Positions 47,740-59,699 are shown, numbered from the stretch's first letter. The stretch: DNA of 64,000 nt from Strigamia acuminata (GCA_949358305.1 OX442314.1:56429369-56493368); one strand, 5' to 3'. Numbers and translations: made by a program. Notes: a model not told the origin generated them from the sequence alone.

Positions 47740-48240
47740 TTTGACTATTTTCTATCTATTCACAACTAAATCTTAATATAACGTTGTATATTTGAGTGAC
47801 AAACTAATAAACCACACTTGAGTAAAAAGTGTCAACCTTTATTCATACTAGAAACCACGTAGAACAAACAGCCGATTGCATTGTTAACAGAGACCAGCAC
47901 TGCCCGATCAGACTCACGTGTATCACACAGACAAAGTGACCACAGTGAGAAACTAGCAACTGAAAACGGCTGGAGATTGCATTTTTGGATCACAAAATTT
48001 TCAGTTGCCCCAAGAAACCTCAAATAATCAAACAAAAATTGCAATATTCCATTTTATACCGGCATGCCGCTTAGAAGCGATATAATATGTTAAGTTTCCA
48101 TCACTTCATTATCAACAAATCAATTGATTCATACATTTTTCCTACCTCGTAGTTTTGGCAGCTTCACCGCCATTTTCCAATTTAAATTATTTCCATTTCA
48201 AGATTTCTCCGCTGCGGCATTTCTGGCAGCTCGTTATCAC
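47740..48240. other. No supported gene
   Basis: AT-rich sequence without recognised repeats or motifs. A minus-strand open frame at 47832-48044 has no family features. Confidence 0.35.
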
Positions 48241-48247
48241 ACGTCCT

Positions 48248-48490
48248 TCATGGCTTCGGAGATCTAACTGTTCGCGTATTCATCACAATTTTCTTCATTT
48301 GTTTCGATAATTTTGCCGCAGTTATGGTGCACACCACACACTGATGAATCATTGCTGTCATTTTGCCATCCAGACCAGTTTCCGGACGATTATAAACTGA
48401 AAATAGATCTCCAAACATTAGAATACGTGCGGACAATTTACAGCATTTACCTTTTGATCCGACTGTCACAGCTTTCACTTGCGCCAACAC
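48248..48490 (-). CDS. Unidentified minus-strand exon-like ORF
   Basis: Minus-strand frame reading VKAVTVGSKGKCCKLSARI, VYNRPETGLDGKMTAMIHQC and VVCTITAAKLSKQMKKIVM. Within it, minus-strand AAAG|GTAAAT and TTTTCAG|T could bound a short intron. No domain recognised; it could be a first exon with 5'UTR. Low confidence. Confidence 0.2.
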   Translation of the reverse strand: MLAQVKAVTVGSKGKCCKLSARILMFGDLFSVYNRPETGLDGKMTAMIHQCVVCTITAAKLSKQMKKIVMNTRTVRSPKP

Positions 48491-48607
48491 AACAACAAAG
48501 CGTAGGCTAACGGGGACACCCCTCCGTGCGCCGGTAGTTCTGATTTAAACTAGTTTAGTGAGCTGGTTTGGTTTAATCATGATTTATCGGAACAATTTTA
48601 CTTCATG

Positions 48608-48782
48608 GACCACCTCTCAGATCATCTCCAAAATTTGGATTTAGGGGTAGTCAAGAGTGAGGCTCTGCCATTAATCTCCTGATTTCCGCTTCCGTTTTAG
48701 ATTGCCCCAAAAACCATCAACGCCATTCCTCATCCTCGACTACCCCTAGATCCAAATTTTGTAGATGATCTCAGAGGTACTC
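48608..48782. mobile_element. Foldback MITE with about 54-bp inverted arms
   Basis: Left arm ACCTCTCAGATCATCT, CAAAATTTGGAT, TAGGGGTAGTC; the right arm is its reverse complement with a few mismatches (GACTACCCCTA, ATCCAAATTTTG, AGATGATCTCAGAGGTAC). About 65 bp of loop. No coding. Confidence 0.75.
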
Positions 48783-49077
48783 TTTAATTATACCCAAATG
48801 AATATGTATTTACCTTTGGTTAAGCAGTTGAGTGAGAGAGTCAAAACCTGTGAAAACCGTGTGGTTTTACAAATTTCATGTTTGTTTACTTTTTTGAATT
48901 ATTGTATTTTACTATTTTGTGCATTTTTATATTGTAATTTTTAAATACCTTAAGTGTGCAATTTGTGTGTTTTTAATTGCTAAATTGCTTAAATCTATTT
49001 TGATAGATCACTTAATAGTGACGATACCACGATTACAAGACTGATACTCTCAACATCCTCTCAATTCCGAGGCATTC

Positions 49078-50657
49078 ATGGTAGTGAAATCAATCTCAGT
49101 GCAAAGTCGCCATTGCAATATCGGTCTGACAGAAATGAAATGCATTGAAATATCGTTAATGGTTAATTTTTTGATAGGATATGTACAAATAGAGCTCTTT
49201 TTCTTATTCCCTGATATGCATTCGGCAATGATAAATACAGCTATATTGAATTATCTAGGTGCTGAATTACCATGGTTTCTTTTAGTGAAATTCATATATC
49301 AATCAAGAACATTACCTTTAGCATCTGCACGAGAAAACTTCACTACCCGTACCTACTGTATGTGTTACCATAATCGTGCGAAAGCTTCACATTACGTGGG
49401 TTGGCAATGAATAGTCTTTGCTCGAACCAGGAACATGTGACAAAATTAGTGATTTTGAGCTATTATCAAGAAACAGACGTTTTACGTCACTGGAAGTCAA
49501 GATCAATTGATGTTATGGGAATTATTTGGAATTCGACGTATCGTCCCTGTATAACAACATTGAAAATTGATGATGCAGCAGCTATTGAATTGACAGCAGA
49601 AATGATAATGTTTCTTAGCGTAAACTCTCTTCTAGATGTCAGGTTCTCCGTTGATGATTTACAGAAGAGCGAAACCGATAATAATGTGTGAAATATGTTA
49701 TCAACATGTGATTTGGATAGAAAAATGTTTGAATTCCTGTTAGAGGGAAAATTCCCTGAGTCTGTAAATTTTAATTCCAAATATCTTGCAGATATTCCTC
49801 AAGCATTTTGGCCAAAAGCACATTCGGTATTAATGAGAAAATTCGACGCTCTCCAGGAAAAAGTCGATGATAGATTATTGAACTATCCTACAACAGTTTT
49901 TGTTAGCAATGTGTCTACGTGCATTTCAGTGATAACATGTCATCGCCCTAACGAATTAGACGATACGAATTTGCCACCATCTAAATTTCTAACAGAGTAC
50001 CACATAACCTACGATATCATTACACGCGATGCTGAAGTGGCTGATGTAACGGATGAATCTTGGACTAAATTAGTTATCAATGTTGTCAAATTCTTTCTGA
50101 GAAATTCAGTTAAAAATTGTGTTAATACTCAAAATGTCTATATTCGAGCCAAATAACATTTTGCGAGTGATACATTATATTCAATCTAAATTTCTATCGA
50201 TTTACATGTATAAACCCGAATCATCAATGTTGAATGGTGAATTCTATATGGTTTGTTTTCAAATCACCCACACCTGTTTTATACAGTATACGAGTACAAG
50301 TAAACAGATTAAAGTATTAAAGAATTTCAATCAGAGACTGGTTGGGTATTTAAATCGTTTTTCACACACAACCAATGTGTATACTGTATATAGACTCGAA
50401 ATTACTCACACCAAACTTTCTTATTTTTGCAGAGTATTACAATTTACGATCGAATGATGCCCTCATTTCAGAATAGATGGTTTAATCAGTTAGCAAGTCT
50501 AATCAGTATGGGATCATTTGATATTAAAACACCACATGATTTCCAGGATCTTCTAAACACTATTACCTTTAAATGTAACCAATTGCTGAAAGAAATGTCT
50601 GCTAATACAATCCAAATTGGTACCGACGAGCATTGGAATCAAAATACGCAAATGTGA
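49078..50657 (+). CDS. Cluster of five unidentified intron-poor ORFs
   Basis: Open frames at 49078-49410, 49401-49691, 49695-50156, 50119-50457 and 50427-50657, all plus strand, nearly contiguous or overlapping. The second and third share a frame and are separated by one TGA (49689-49691). Notable stretches: LEGKFPESVNFNSKYLADIP, FWPKAHSVLMRKFDALQEKV, MMPSFQNRWFNQLASLISMG. No family recognised. The tight packing suggests a decayed intronless gene, possibly a Polinton-like or DNA-virus-derived fragment. No hallmark gene (polymerase, ATPase, capsid) was recognised to support this. Confidence 0.3.
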
Positions 50658-50701
50658 GTTCTACATTTATCTTACAACTGGCTAAAAATACAGGGGGCTG
50701 G

Positions 50702-51247
50702 CTATATCATACAACATCTGATTTTTAATGTTCGACGATTGTATTTTTCCAAAGTGAAAATCGGTTCCAACTTTTCCGACGATCGAGTCACGTTGATGCG
50801 CGTACAATTCTCTTCAAATTCCTCGAGATGAGCTCCCATTCCTTCGTTTAGTCCTTGTAAGCCAATGCTCTTCATTTGTTCGTAGCCACTCAGGGCCATT
50901 CCACCACTCGCTATCGTTGACCAGCTTCTCTGCCTCCATCCCTCTTGTTAATTTATCCGCAGGATTTAGCCTGCCCGGGCAGTGTCGCCAGCAATCGATG
51001 TCCGTGTTGGTGCAAATTTCGCGCACACGATTCGCGACGAAGGGGTTCGTTTTCTTTTGCTGTTTGCGGATCCAGAAGTATGTGATCGAGAAATCGGTCC
51101 AACAAAGAATCCGACGTCCCGTGTCATGTATGGCCGACGATCGAGACCAAGACCATTTCTGACGCCTGGTTCCCCTCTTGGGCAACACACGCGTGCCTTT
51201 GAGCGGCCAATGGTCAGGGCATGGATTCCATGACTCAAGTTTTCCAC
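50702..51247 (-). pseudogene. BEL/Pao retrotransposon RNase H fragment
   Basis: The minus strand reads RRILCWTDFSITYFWIRK, PFVANRVREI, WRHCPGRLNPADKLTRGM and LVNDSEWWNGPEWL. This is the BEL/Pao RNase H to integrase linker pattern (W-x-D-S...W-I, F-V-x-N-R-V-x-E-I, W-R-H-x-P-(G/S)-x-x-N-P-A-D-x-x-(T/S)-R-G, W-W-x-G-P-x-W-L). Upstream RT parts are in other frames or absent. Fragment only. Confidence 0.75.
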
Positions 51248-51249
51248 AG

Positions 51250-51740
51250 ATAAGTAATTACAACTTTTTCAGTTGTAAAAGAAAATTTTTTAATATTTTT
51301 AATTCAAATTTTTTTCACTTTTCTCAGCACACAATTGATGTGGATGAGGACTTTGCGGACTGTCGCGATGGCAGCTTTCCACCCATTTCCCACAGTTATG
51401 CGAACTGGGATTATTTGGAGCATGATTCCCGTTGATTTAGACCCGTTTCGCCGAATCCCGTTTCGCCGAAAAGAAAATTCCCATTTCGCTGAAAATGAAA
51501 AAAGTGAGTCATCGATCAATTTTTCAAATTTTTTGTTTTCCCACATTTCCACACAATCTCCACACAATTCATAAGAAGGGCTAACAAGGGGGGGTTGAGC
51601 TTTTCCTTGACCCCCCCGCGAACCTAACCTTACTGCTTTTTTAATGCAAAACCTTTTTTTTATGTAGAAATTTCCACACAATTCCTAAGAAGGGCTAACA
51701 AGGGAGGAAGAGGAAGAGTTACGGCTATACTGTCTCGAAG
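51250..51740. other. No supported gene; short repeats
   Basis: GTTTCGCCGAATCCC and GTTTCGCCGAAAAG occur in tandem near 51448-51475. A phrase near AATTC(A/C)TAAGAAGGGCTAACAAGGG occurs twice (about 51568 and 51680). May be the edge of a non-autonomous transposon. Confidence 0.35.
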
Positions 51741-51742
51741 CA

Positions 51743-51970
51743 ATGAGGATTGCAAAAATGCGTCTATATGAAGCCGACATACATTTAGATCTCGAAATTA
51801 TTGATAGACAACCCACAAAAGCCGAATTGGAAGAATTAGATAATTCGATTAGTGAATCACTCTCTGATGAATTTTTCAATATATTATCTGGATCAAGTAG
51901 CGAATCATCTGGCACATCCACTGGGGATTCCACTGCAGAATCATGTGGAATTTTTAATAAATCAAAATTT
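51743..51970 (+). CDS. Unidentified acidic Ser-rich ORF
   Basis: The start of a longer open frame: helical and acidic (HLDLEIIDRQPTKAELEELD), then a Ser/Thr-rich run. The rest of the frame enters T-rich DNA and is probably not coding. No family recognised. Confidence 0.2.
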
Positions 51971-52179
51971 CATTTTTTTTTTTATTTTAATTTTTTAAAA
52001 ACTTTTTACAGACGCATACCACAAATAACTGTCGCTCTGACGTTTGTCTTTTTCAAGGATTTTTTGTTGTACTTTTTCGTGTCATTAAACACAACAGTTA
52101 ACTTGTTTTGGTTTGAGTGGATAAGTCTCCACTCATTTTATTTAGTTTATTATTTGTTAGTGCTCCGAGTTGTGTGGTA

Positions 52180-53030
52180 GCTATACGTTTTTACCGACTG
52201 TGATATTAATTTATTTTATTTCTTTTTTCAATTTTTTCACGTCTTGCTGCAGCCATTCACATGATCCGGGGATACTTCATTCCTCCTCCGACAATCACTC
52301 ATCGGTTGGAGAAGTTCATTAATTCTTTCCTCGGGTCGTGTGAGTGGGGGTAGCGGACGTGAGGTTTTCCAACAATCAAGAATAAGTTGGAGATTTTGTT
52401 TTGTATTTTTTGCACAGGTTGTGCCTTCGTGATAGCTGAGTGTTTAATTTTAACGCGTTTGACGCGGTAATATTTTATTTAATCACGCTTTTCAACTTTT
52501 ACATTGTATTCTTTGACTTTGATTTAGCATAAGTTTGCTAACATTGCGACTAGTCAAGTGTACTGATTGTTATTGATTTGCTTCATTCGTCTTTTTTATT
52601 TTGTATCGTTTCATTGCCCATTGTTTAATTTTATTTTAACTAAAGCAATAAAACTCTGGCTTTGGGGGCGTGTTTTGTTATGTTTTTCTTTTACTTTCTC
52701 CTAACTTTTCATTTCTCTGTCTCTTTTCACTTGCTCTTTCCTAGTTTTCTATCTTTAGTGTATAATTTTGATGCAATCTCTTTTGCATATTCCAACTGGT
52801 TGGTACGCGTCGTCATGAGTCATGCCCATCAGCATGCACCGACGCTTCCGATTGGTTTCTGTCTTTTCCGTGATTGGTTGAGCTTGGCCCAGTCTATTCT
52901 GAACCAAGTTTACCTCTCACCCTTTTTTCCCAGTTTCCAGTTAGTTGTGCATGGTACGCCAGACGCATAAGAGCTTTCGTTAGCCAGTGTTCATCGCCAA
53001 GTATAATTCGATGGGAGCTGCCACTAAGCT
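52180..53030. other. No supported gene
   Basis: AT-rich DNA with scattered short open frames, none with recognisable features. Confidence 0.35.
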
Positions 53031-53037
53031 ATCCCTT

Positions 53038-53567
53038 GCCCTTGAAGAGACTTGTGGAGAATTTCCTGGCCAGAATCCATGAGAAATAACTGCTAAACGG
53101 GTTAAAAATGAGCGGGATGCCGTCCTTGGTATCTCGGTTGTTGCTTATTTGAGCACACAACCGTCCCGAAATGATCCTACGACGTCTCGAAGCACACACT
53201 CGGCGGTTAGGCTTCGCCGCAACTCGTAATGCACGAGAATGACCGTCGTTTGATCGTACGACGCCAAAACGTTGACAACGCTTATTTCCGCGTTGAAAGA
53301 CACAAATAATAGTTCGAAAATACCCGTACAGTTCTCCGCACACGTTCCAACAACGATTACCGCACCGAAAAATTCGTTTTTGCGACAAACTGGGCGGGCG
53401 CGACCTTCGCGACTTCACACCGTTGAAAAATGGTCGTGCAACTCTTCAAAACTTCCTAACAGGATCGTTTTGACCCTCTGCTACCACTTGAAGAGACTTG
53501 TGGAGAATTTCCTGGCCAGAATCCATGAGAAATAACTGCTAAACGGGTTAAAAATGAGCAGGATGCA
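53038..53567 (+). repeat. Direct repeat of about 80 bp, 450 bp apart
   Basis: CTTGAAGAGACTTGTGGAG, AATTTCCTGGCCAGAATCC, ATGAGAAATAACTGC and AACGGGTTAAAAATGAGC occur at 53041-53120 and 53488-53567. Between them the minus strand has a 129-codon basic open frame of unknown nature. The duplicated part could be terminal repeats of a small element. Confidence 0.6.
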
Positions 53568-54270
53568 GACAATGCGTCCGCCATGTTTTATTCATGAGAA
53601 TGTATGGTTTGAGGCTAGTTCGCTCTCGAACCGTACAAAAGAAAAAACAGAATAAATCATCAGCCTTATGCAATGATTTATTCTTCACAACAATACAGAA
53701 TGGCATGAATAATTGATAATGCACTGGCATTAATAAACGATAAACAAGGAAAAAGGATAAAACACAAATCGCTTTTCCAAGCAGACGATATCAGGGACGT
53801 GTGCTGTAAAGAAGAGAATATTCAACCGCGTTACGTAACAAGCATTGATAAAAATCATTATCGGTTGAATACTGGATCGGGACATTAATTTACAACACAC
53901 TTGTTACACCTATCCGGAAGTTGTGTAACCAATAAATCACGCAACACAGAAACAAATGTTTAGGCACCACAAAATGGGTTTGCAACCCAACAGCCCTGTG
54001 GTTCTGAAACAAGGCCACTGGCTTCTTTTTCCATCATCATTCGCGTTTAAATACGCCTTTTATTCCACTCGTTTTCTCCCTTTGTTCGTTTTTAGCGCCG
54101 TGACGCGTTACCTTGAGCTGGATAAATTAACTGGCCATTAATTTGAGTCTGTGTGTTCATTCATTTCGCGTCGCTTGCTCATTGCTTAGTTTCGCCGCTC
54201 AACGCATTGACCTTTAGCTTAATTAGGCATCGATATTCCCAACGAAATTCAAACAAAATTCAAAGCCATT
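53568..54270. other. No supported gene
   Basis: No recognised coding or repeat signal. Confidence 0.35.
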
Positions 54271-54296
54271 GACTCAGTGACAAACAAACTATTTAT

Positions 54297-54952
54297 TTGC
54301 AGAAATTTTGGCGCCAAATTCGAAATGAATTCTATCATAAAATATGCACTCGAGTGCCCGTGCAAGCAAAGTGTCCATCTCGCCAAGCGATCTTCCCGCA
54401 TCCCAGAGTTAATAATTGCATTGCGGAAAAAAAATTTTACGAAATTAATTTATCTATTTTCGAAAAATCCGCCGTGTCCAAGACTATCAAGAACGACGTC
54501 AGAACTACAGCAACCAGCGACAATACCGAGTCTCGGTGTTTGATCGACTGGCACAGAGACAACCGAGCGAGTGCGAAAAAAACGAATCAACGCGTTCAAG
54601 ATCCAGTCATCACCACCTCAATATGCCCAGCATCCGACGAGACTCGTGCTAATCGTTTAGCCCAATATGGCCCAAGCTCTCCTCCAAAAAGAAGCTACGC
54701 GAACTCACAACAGATGAAAATTATCGGTTTTTGAGTGTGCAGGAAATGATCGGCGAGAAACTAATTCCTTTTTGTTATTGTCTGATGACAAGAAAATCAC
54801 GTGTCGCACACAGCCAGATATTTGGACACTTAGCTTCTTTCATGACTGAAAAAGTTCCGATGGCTGCAAGCGACAGGAAAAAGCGAACGGGCAGACGACG
54901 TTCCCCAGTGCAGGAAGTGATAGATGAGGTATTGTGTATCAAAAATAAATAA
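54297..54952 (+). CDS. Unidentified ORFs, Ser/Thr- and Lys/Arg-rich
   Basis: Open frames 54297-54734 (145 codons, ending SYANSQQMKIIGF) and 54731-54952 (73 codons, ending in a Lys/Arg-rich tail, GRRRSPVQEVIDEVL) overlap by 4 nt in different frames. No domain recognised. They may be parts of one gene separated by a frameshift. Confidence 0.2.
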
Positions 54953-55070
54953 AATTAGAATTTATAAAAACATTCGTTCACAAATACAAAATGTGTGTGA
55001 CACAGTTTACTGTCAAAAGTCCGAAACAAGTCTCAAACTGACCAAATCGTAACTAAAATACGACCACTTT

Positions 55071-55560
55071 TTGAATAAAAAAGCGCGTACGGAACCAAAG
55101 CCGACGGACGGATTGTTGGTGAACGTCCGACGGACGTCGTGTTCCAGGGATTCACGGATCGCTCGGCAATACAAGTCGTCAATTTCACCAGATGACCTGA
55201 GAGACCAAAGGTTGGACAAAATAACCGACAATATGGCTAAGTTGCAAGCTATGATGGCCACTTTATTATTAAAATATGAAGCTCCTAATAAAAGGAGGTT
55301 GGAAAATTGGAATGTTGCAAAAGCCGAAAAAAAAAATTACAAAAAACCAAAAAAAAGCAAAAAAGGAAATGATGCAAAAATATGCACTGGAAATGGAGAA
55401 AAGTACGAAAATTACGAAGAGAAAAAAATGGCAGTAATGCTACGTGCAGATGTAGATGTAGGAGAAGAAGTCGTGGAAATTACTGCAGTAAATGCAGAAG
55501 AAAACGCCATGATCGCGGAAGAAAAGGTGGAAAGCAAGGTGAAAGGAAACCAATGTTTTA
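55071..55560 (+). CDS. Charged coiled-coil ORF before the Helitron remnant
   Basis: Lys/Glu-rich frame. Start is basic, then DITDNMAKLQAMMATLLLK-type helix and poly-Lys stretches (KKPKKSKKG). In another frame the same DNA encodes Cys/Arg-rich sequence. It resembles 5' parts of Helitron transcripts only by position. Not identified. Confidence 0.2.
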
Positions 55561-56720
55561 TTCCTATCGAAATGCCATACGACCTGATTAATTCAATCCA
55601 ACTCATTACTCCGGAAAACTGTATCAACAATACACTGTTGACAGTTATTTGAATGTTAAAAACTTTGACGTGATCCGCGACGACATTTCTGCTTTTGGTA
55701 ATTCTTTTTCCATCCATTATGATTTCGAAAAGAACTTATACGGTGTGCTGGATGATGGCAAAATGACACTGAACCGTGGTCAAACACTAACACAAGCTCT
55801 GAATATACTTTTTGCGAAGCACAGCTCTAGAATTCTTGACATCGAAAGAGCCGCAGGTTGCCGACCCCTGACCTAAGGTATTCAATCCAATTCATTACTC
55901 CTGAAAACTGTATCAACAATACGCTGTTGACAGTTATTTGACTGTGGAAAACGATCGATTGACCTTCCACACCAAAAACCAAGAAAAATTACGAGCGGAG
56001 CTGTACGTGGGTTTGCACGATTACGTTGCCAAACACGCAGACGCCGACCCGGAGGCGCCCAAGAAGGTGGGCCAGATTGTTATTTTGCCATCTTCGTTCA
56101 TAGGAGGGCCCCGAGCCATGCAGCAAAGCTATCAAGACGCCATGTCCATTGTACGAAAGTGTGGCAAGCCGGACCTGTTTATAACGTTCACATGCAATCC
56201 AAATTGGAGAGAAATCACAGAGAATTTGTACCCGGACCAAGAGGCCACGGAAAGGCCAAATTTGATTTGTCGAGTTTTCCGACTTAAACTCAAAGAATTT
56301 ATGGACGACATTCTTAAACGTCACGTCCTTGGTGTTGTGACAGCTTACGTCAAGGTGATCGAATTCCAGAAGCGAGGTCGGAGGACAAGCTCCGCTCCGA
56401 CGAAGAAATCGACGCCATGACGTGTGCCGAACTTCCCGACCCTGACAAAGACACCACACTGTATAATATTGTCAAAAGGACAATGTGCCACGGGCCGTGC
56501 GGAAATCTATTCCCAAATTCCCCGTTCATGGTAAAAAATGATAAAGGAGTCATGGAATGCTCAAAGAAATTCCCGCAACCGTGGCAAGAAGCGACGTTGC
56601 AAAACGCAGCCGTAGCGTTACTCCAACCAGGCACGGTAATCGTCGCGTTACCCACAGCAGATCTCAGAGTCGTCGTCCTAGCAACCAAACTCCAAATCGG
56701 CGAGGACGTTGTAGCGTAAG
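55561..56720 (+). pseudogene. Helitron Rep/helicase N-terminal region, disabled
   Basis: GKLYQQYTVDSYL occurs twice because a segment of about 65 bp is duplicated (55587-55651 and 55879-55943). Then LRAELYVGLHDYV, VILPSSFIGGPRAMQQSYQD, PDLFITFTCNPNWREITE and AYVKVIEFQKRG follow, which is the Helitron_like_N domain. In intact proteins the HUH nickase motif (P-H-x-H) comes right after FQKRG. Here the DNA jumps at about 56376 to EDKLRSDEEIDAM in another frame, then MCHGPCGNL, CSKKFPQPWQEAT. So the HUH histidines are deleted, and the helicase domain is absent beyond 56720. Confidence 0.75.
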
Positions 56721-56780
56721 TCGTAACGGATCTACGAGTTGTCACCGCCATCGTAGAGCTACTCCTAGCCCATGTCCACA

Positions 56781-57207
56781 TACCGTATATTTGCAAATAG
56801 CGCACCCATGCGCTATTTGCAAAAATTTTTTTCGACTTCCGCGCTATTTGAGGTCCGCGCGCTATTTGAGGCCCGCGGTTTATTCCGAATTAGAAAAAAG
56901 CATCGGCCAATTTGCGACGAAAATCACCAAAACAGTGTGATAAATGGAACATTTTGCATACATTTCGGTAATTTCTACTGAAACACATGCAAAACGTTCC
57001 ATTTATCATCCATTTTCGGCAAATTTAAAAAATTTTCGGCCTAGTTTCCGAGACGTAACAACAATTATGATACGTTTCGGAAACGTAACAATTGGCCCGC
57101 GCGCTAAACAAGGCCCGCGCCTTATTTGCAAAAATCATTTTTCCCCGCGTGTTAATTAAGGTCCGCGGGCTATTAAAGGCCCGCGTACTAATCGATAATA
57201 TACGGTA
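56781..57207. mobile_element. MITE with TACCGTATATT inverted ends
   Basis: Starts TACCGTATATTTGC and ends AATATACGGTA. Inside are repeated GCGCGCTATTTGAGG, GGCCCGCG and GTTTCGGAAACG palindromes. Terminal motifs resemble ISL2EU-like MITEs. It interrupts the end of the Helitron remnant. Confidence 0.6.
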
Positions 57208-57245
57208 GATATGCACAGAAGATCAGTGATAACTTTAATGTCGCA

Positions 57246-57878
57246 ATGAATCCAGAAACTCGGTCCTACATGGTCGGTCTTCGCGACCACGGGAAACACT
57301 TTTATTATTATTTAAAAAATTATATTAAATATACCGAGGCGTCCCTCTTGCCGGAGACCTTGTGGGTCCATCGTCGAACCGGCGCTAGCCATGAACCCGC
57401 AATTACAAAAGGGAAGGACCAGAAATTCTACCTGTCCGGCAAAGAAAACCCTGCGAGACCTGTCGAGACCTCATCCCGTATTTTCAAAATTGATGAGTTC
57501 CCGCATCTCTCAATGACGACCGTTGCAAGTAAGTTGATTCTCGGTCTTCAAGACAAGGGCCGATTTGCTTTTATCTGGCTGCACAACCAGATATGCAAGA
57601 CCACAGATCTCGTTTTCCATCAACGATTATTGAGGGCAAAAGCAAGAGGCCAACGAGATGCCCTCATAGACGTGTTACTGAGAATTAAGGTCGATCGTAC
57701 GACAAACAACGTTGCTGCAGTATTTTTCGGTCAGACTGGAGCAGTGGCACTTAACCATGAATTGTTATTACTCCGAATATGGTGGATGGGCGAGCCCCGA
57801 AACATATTCCGTACACCCAACCGAACAAAGATCCGATGTCCTATGCCGTGCTTTTCCGCCACGGCAAACAAGGTTTAA
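57246..57878 (+). CDS. Unidentified 210-codon ORF
   Basis: Starts ATGAATCCAG. Mixed charged sequence without membrane segments; contains LPETLWVHRRTGASHEPAI, FPHLSMTTVASKLILGLQD and KGRFAFIWLHNQI. No family recognised. It may be a transposon-carried gene or decayed gag-like protein. Ends in a different composition (last 40 codons probably chance). Confidence 0.25.
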   Translation: MNPETRSYMVGLRDHGKHFYYYLKNYIKYTEASLLPETLWVHRRTGASHEPAITKGKDQKFYLSGKENPARPVETSSRIFKIDEFPHLSMTTVASKLILGLQDKGRFAFIWLHNQICKTTDLVFHQRLLRAKARGQRDALIDVLLRIKVDRTTNNVAAVFFGQTGAVALNHELLLLRIWWMGEPRNIFRTPNRTKIRCPMPCFSATANKV

Positions 57879-57894
57879 CATAGTTGCATCATGA

Positions 57895-58720
57895 TAAATA
57901 ATACATCTTGTTTATTTTTAGGAAACCAACTCAACCACCTCAAACAAAAGTCAGGATTCGAATGTAAATGAAAATGAACGCCTGACTAACGCGGGACATA
58001 CCGTATCGGTTTGACCAGGATTGTGTGCGCCTGTGTCCAGTCAAGTGTCCGGTCGTGCGCAATCGACCGCTGTGCGCCATTCAAGGAGTGTGCAGTGTTC
58101 CTGCCAGTTTTTGTGTGCCGTGCACTTCCAGAGTGTGTTGTCTTCAAGGTGGCCCGAGTCACAAGAGCGAGACATTGTCTGCACTCAAAGTGGAAGTCGT
58201 GTGGATACGTTTTTTCAACTGACATCTTGTGTTTTTCCATGGATACACAACGCAGCATGCCAAGGAACTTTTGTTTCTGCAAAAGAAGACATTTTTAGAT
58301 GTTTTAAGTTGTTTTTTGGTGGGATTTCGCATTTTGAGTGCATTAGGGAGTTGTTTTAGGGGGGTTAGTGTGTGTTTATTTGCATTTATGTACAGTAAAG
58401 TAACTTTTTTGCCTCATATAACTGCATCAAGCAGAGAGATATAAGTTAGAGATCAATAGAGATCAAGAACCGTTGTATTTAAAGTACAGTTGTGGACAAA
58501 AAAATGGAATTCCCAAAACTTGAAGCAGCTGGCATTGTTATTGTATCACTGTGTCAGCAGTGGTAGCGCACTGTTTGAAATTCCTGCAGGAAGAGGTTAT
58601 ACAACCCAAAAATTGCTAAAGGTTTTGCCAAAAGACCTTATTCATATTGTGCCAATTAAACACGACTTGAATATTGAGGAAACTGAAGTAATTCAAACAG
58701 CAGAAATGTGCCTGTAAATA
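57895..58720. other. No supported gene; overlapping short frames
   Basis: Three overlapping short frames at 58011-58360 are Cys/Val-rich and mutually exclusive. The frame at 58490-58717 (ALFEIPAGRGYTTQKLLKVL, IEETEVIQ) is unidentified. Nothing decisive. Confidence 0.3.
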
Positions 58721-59139
58721 GTTATTTTAATATTTCTAGCACAGGATAAATACATTAATAATGCTTTTTATTATAGCTATTCATTGCCACAAGGATTGAT
58801 TCACCTTGTCATGCACCGACCAAATATGACCGATGGGGACCACCATATGACCACCGTTTGCTCGTGGAATTGCAAATGAAAGCAATACAGTATAAATATA
58901 AAATATAAATACAAAATCTCTCTCTCTCTCTCTTCATCAGCGCAATTACGATATCAACTGGCTTCACATACAATTTTCCAAATGGAATTAACATGCTCTA
59001 AAATATATAGAGAAATCTTCTTCATTCTGAAGGTAATTTAATAATGACTCAATAAATGTTACGGAGTATTATATTTTGTTACATTATGTTTTTTTATACT
59101 ATTTTTACGGTTCGAGCATCTTGGCATCAAGGCAATGAC

Positions 59140-59300
59140 GCTATCTTCAATGCAATTAATGTCATTAAACAGTGCATTGCAATGGCATTGTCAGCAATCC
59201 TAAAAGCTCAAATGATGTACTTTTTGCTGGCGATGAATTGTATAAAACGATTCACATGTCATCGCAACCCATCCCCTGTTCATGACCTCTGTTTTGAACG
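59140..59300 (+). pseudogene. Partial copy of the 63.4-kb gene end
   Basis: Matches 63428-63575: GGCATTGTCAGCAATCCTAA, GATGTACTT, TTGCTGGCGATG, TTGTATAAAAC, CATGTCATCGCAACC and ATCCCCTGTTCATGACCTC. This copy lacks about 40 bp from the middle. It shows that the gene at the right edge belongs to a multicopy family. Confidence 0.65.
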
Positions 59301-59699
59301 TACAACCTACTTATTTTTTATAATATTCTTTCATTCTTTCATTTTGTATATTTAATAAATAACTAAGTTTACTTTTAATTATAACATGTTTTTATTTTTA
59401 AATTTTTTGAAATTATACGGAATTATGTTGCGGATTTCGGAACTATAAAGAATCTCTTCTCCCGAATGCGCGTTCGTTCCTGCGCCGAACGAGAAGCGGC
59501 AGAGAAAGCGTTTTACGCAAACGCAACCGCGTCGACTTCTTATCAACCGCCACGAACGAACCGAAGAACATTCGATCATTGCAAAAAATCGACAGCAAGA
59601 GCGTCGACCGAAAGCTGAAATGACCCTTAGTAAAGAAGTATAAAAACTTTAAAGATTCACTGGAGGAATCAAAAACACCAAGAGCTTCAAGTGTAGGAA

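Noticed and set aside
47514-47744. Protein with seven-residue repeats
   Set aside because: The frame is open only because the minisatellite period is 21; all three frames show repeats and no start or splice context supports coding.
53029-53418. Minus-strand 129-codon basic ORF between two direct repeats as a gene
   Set aside because: Arg/Cys-rich sequence without any domain; kept only as part of the repeat description.
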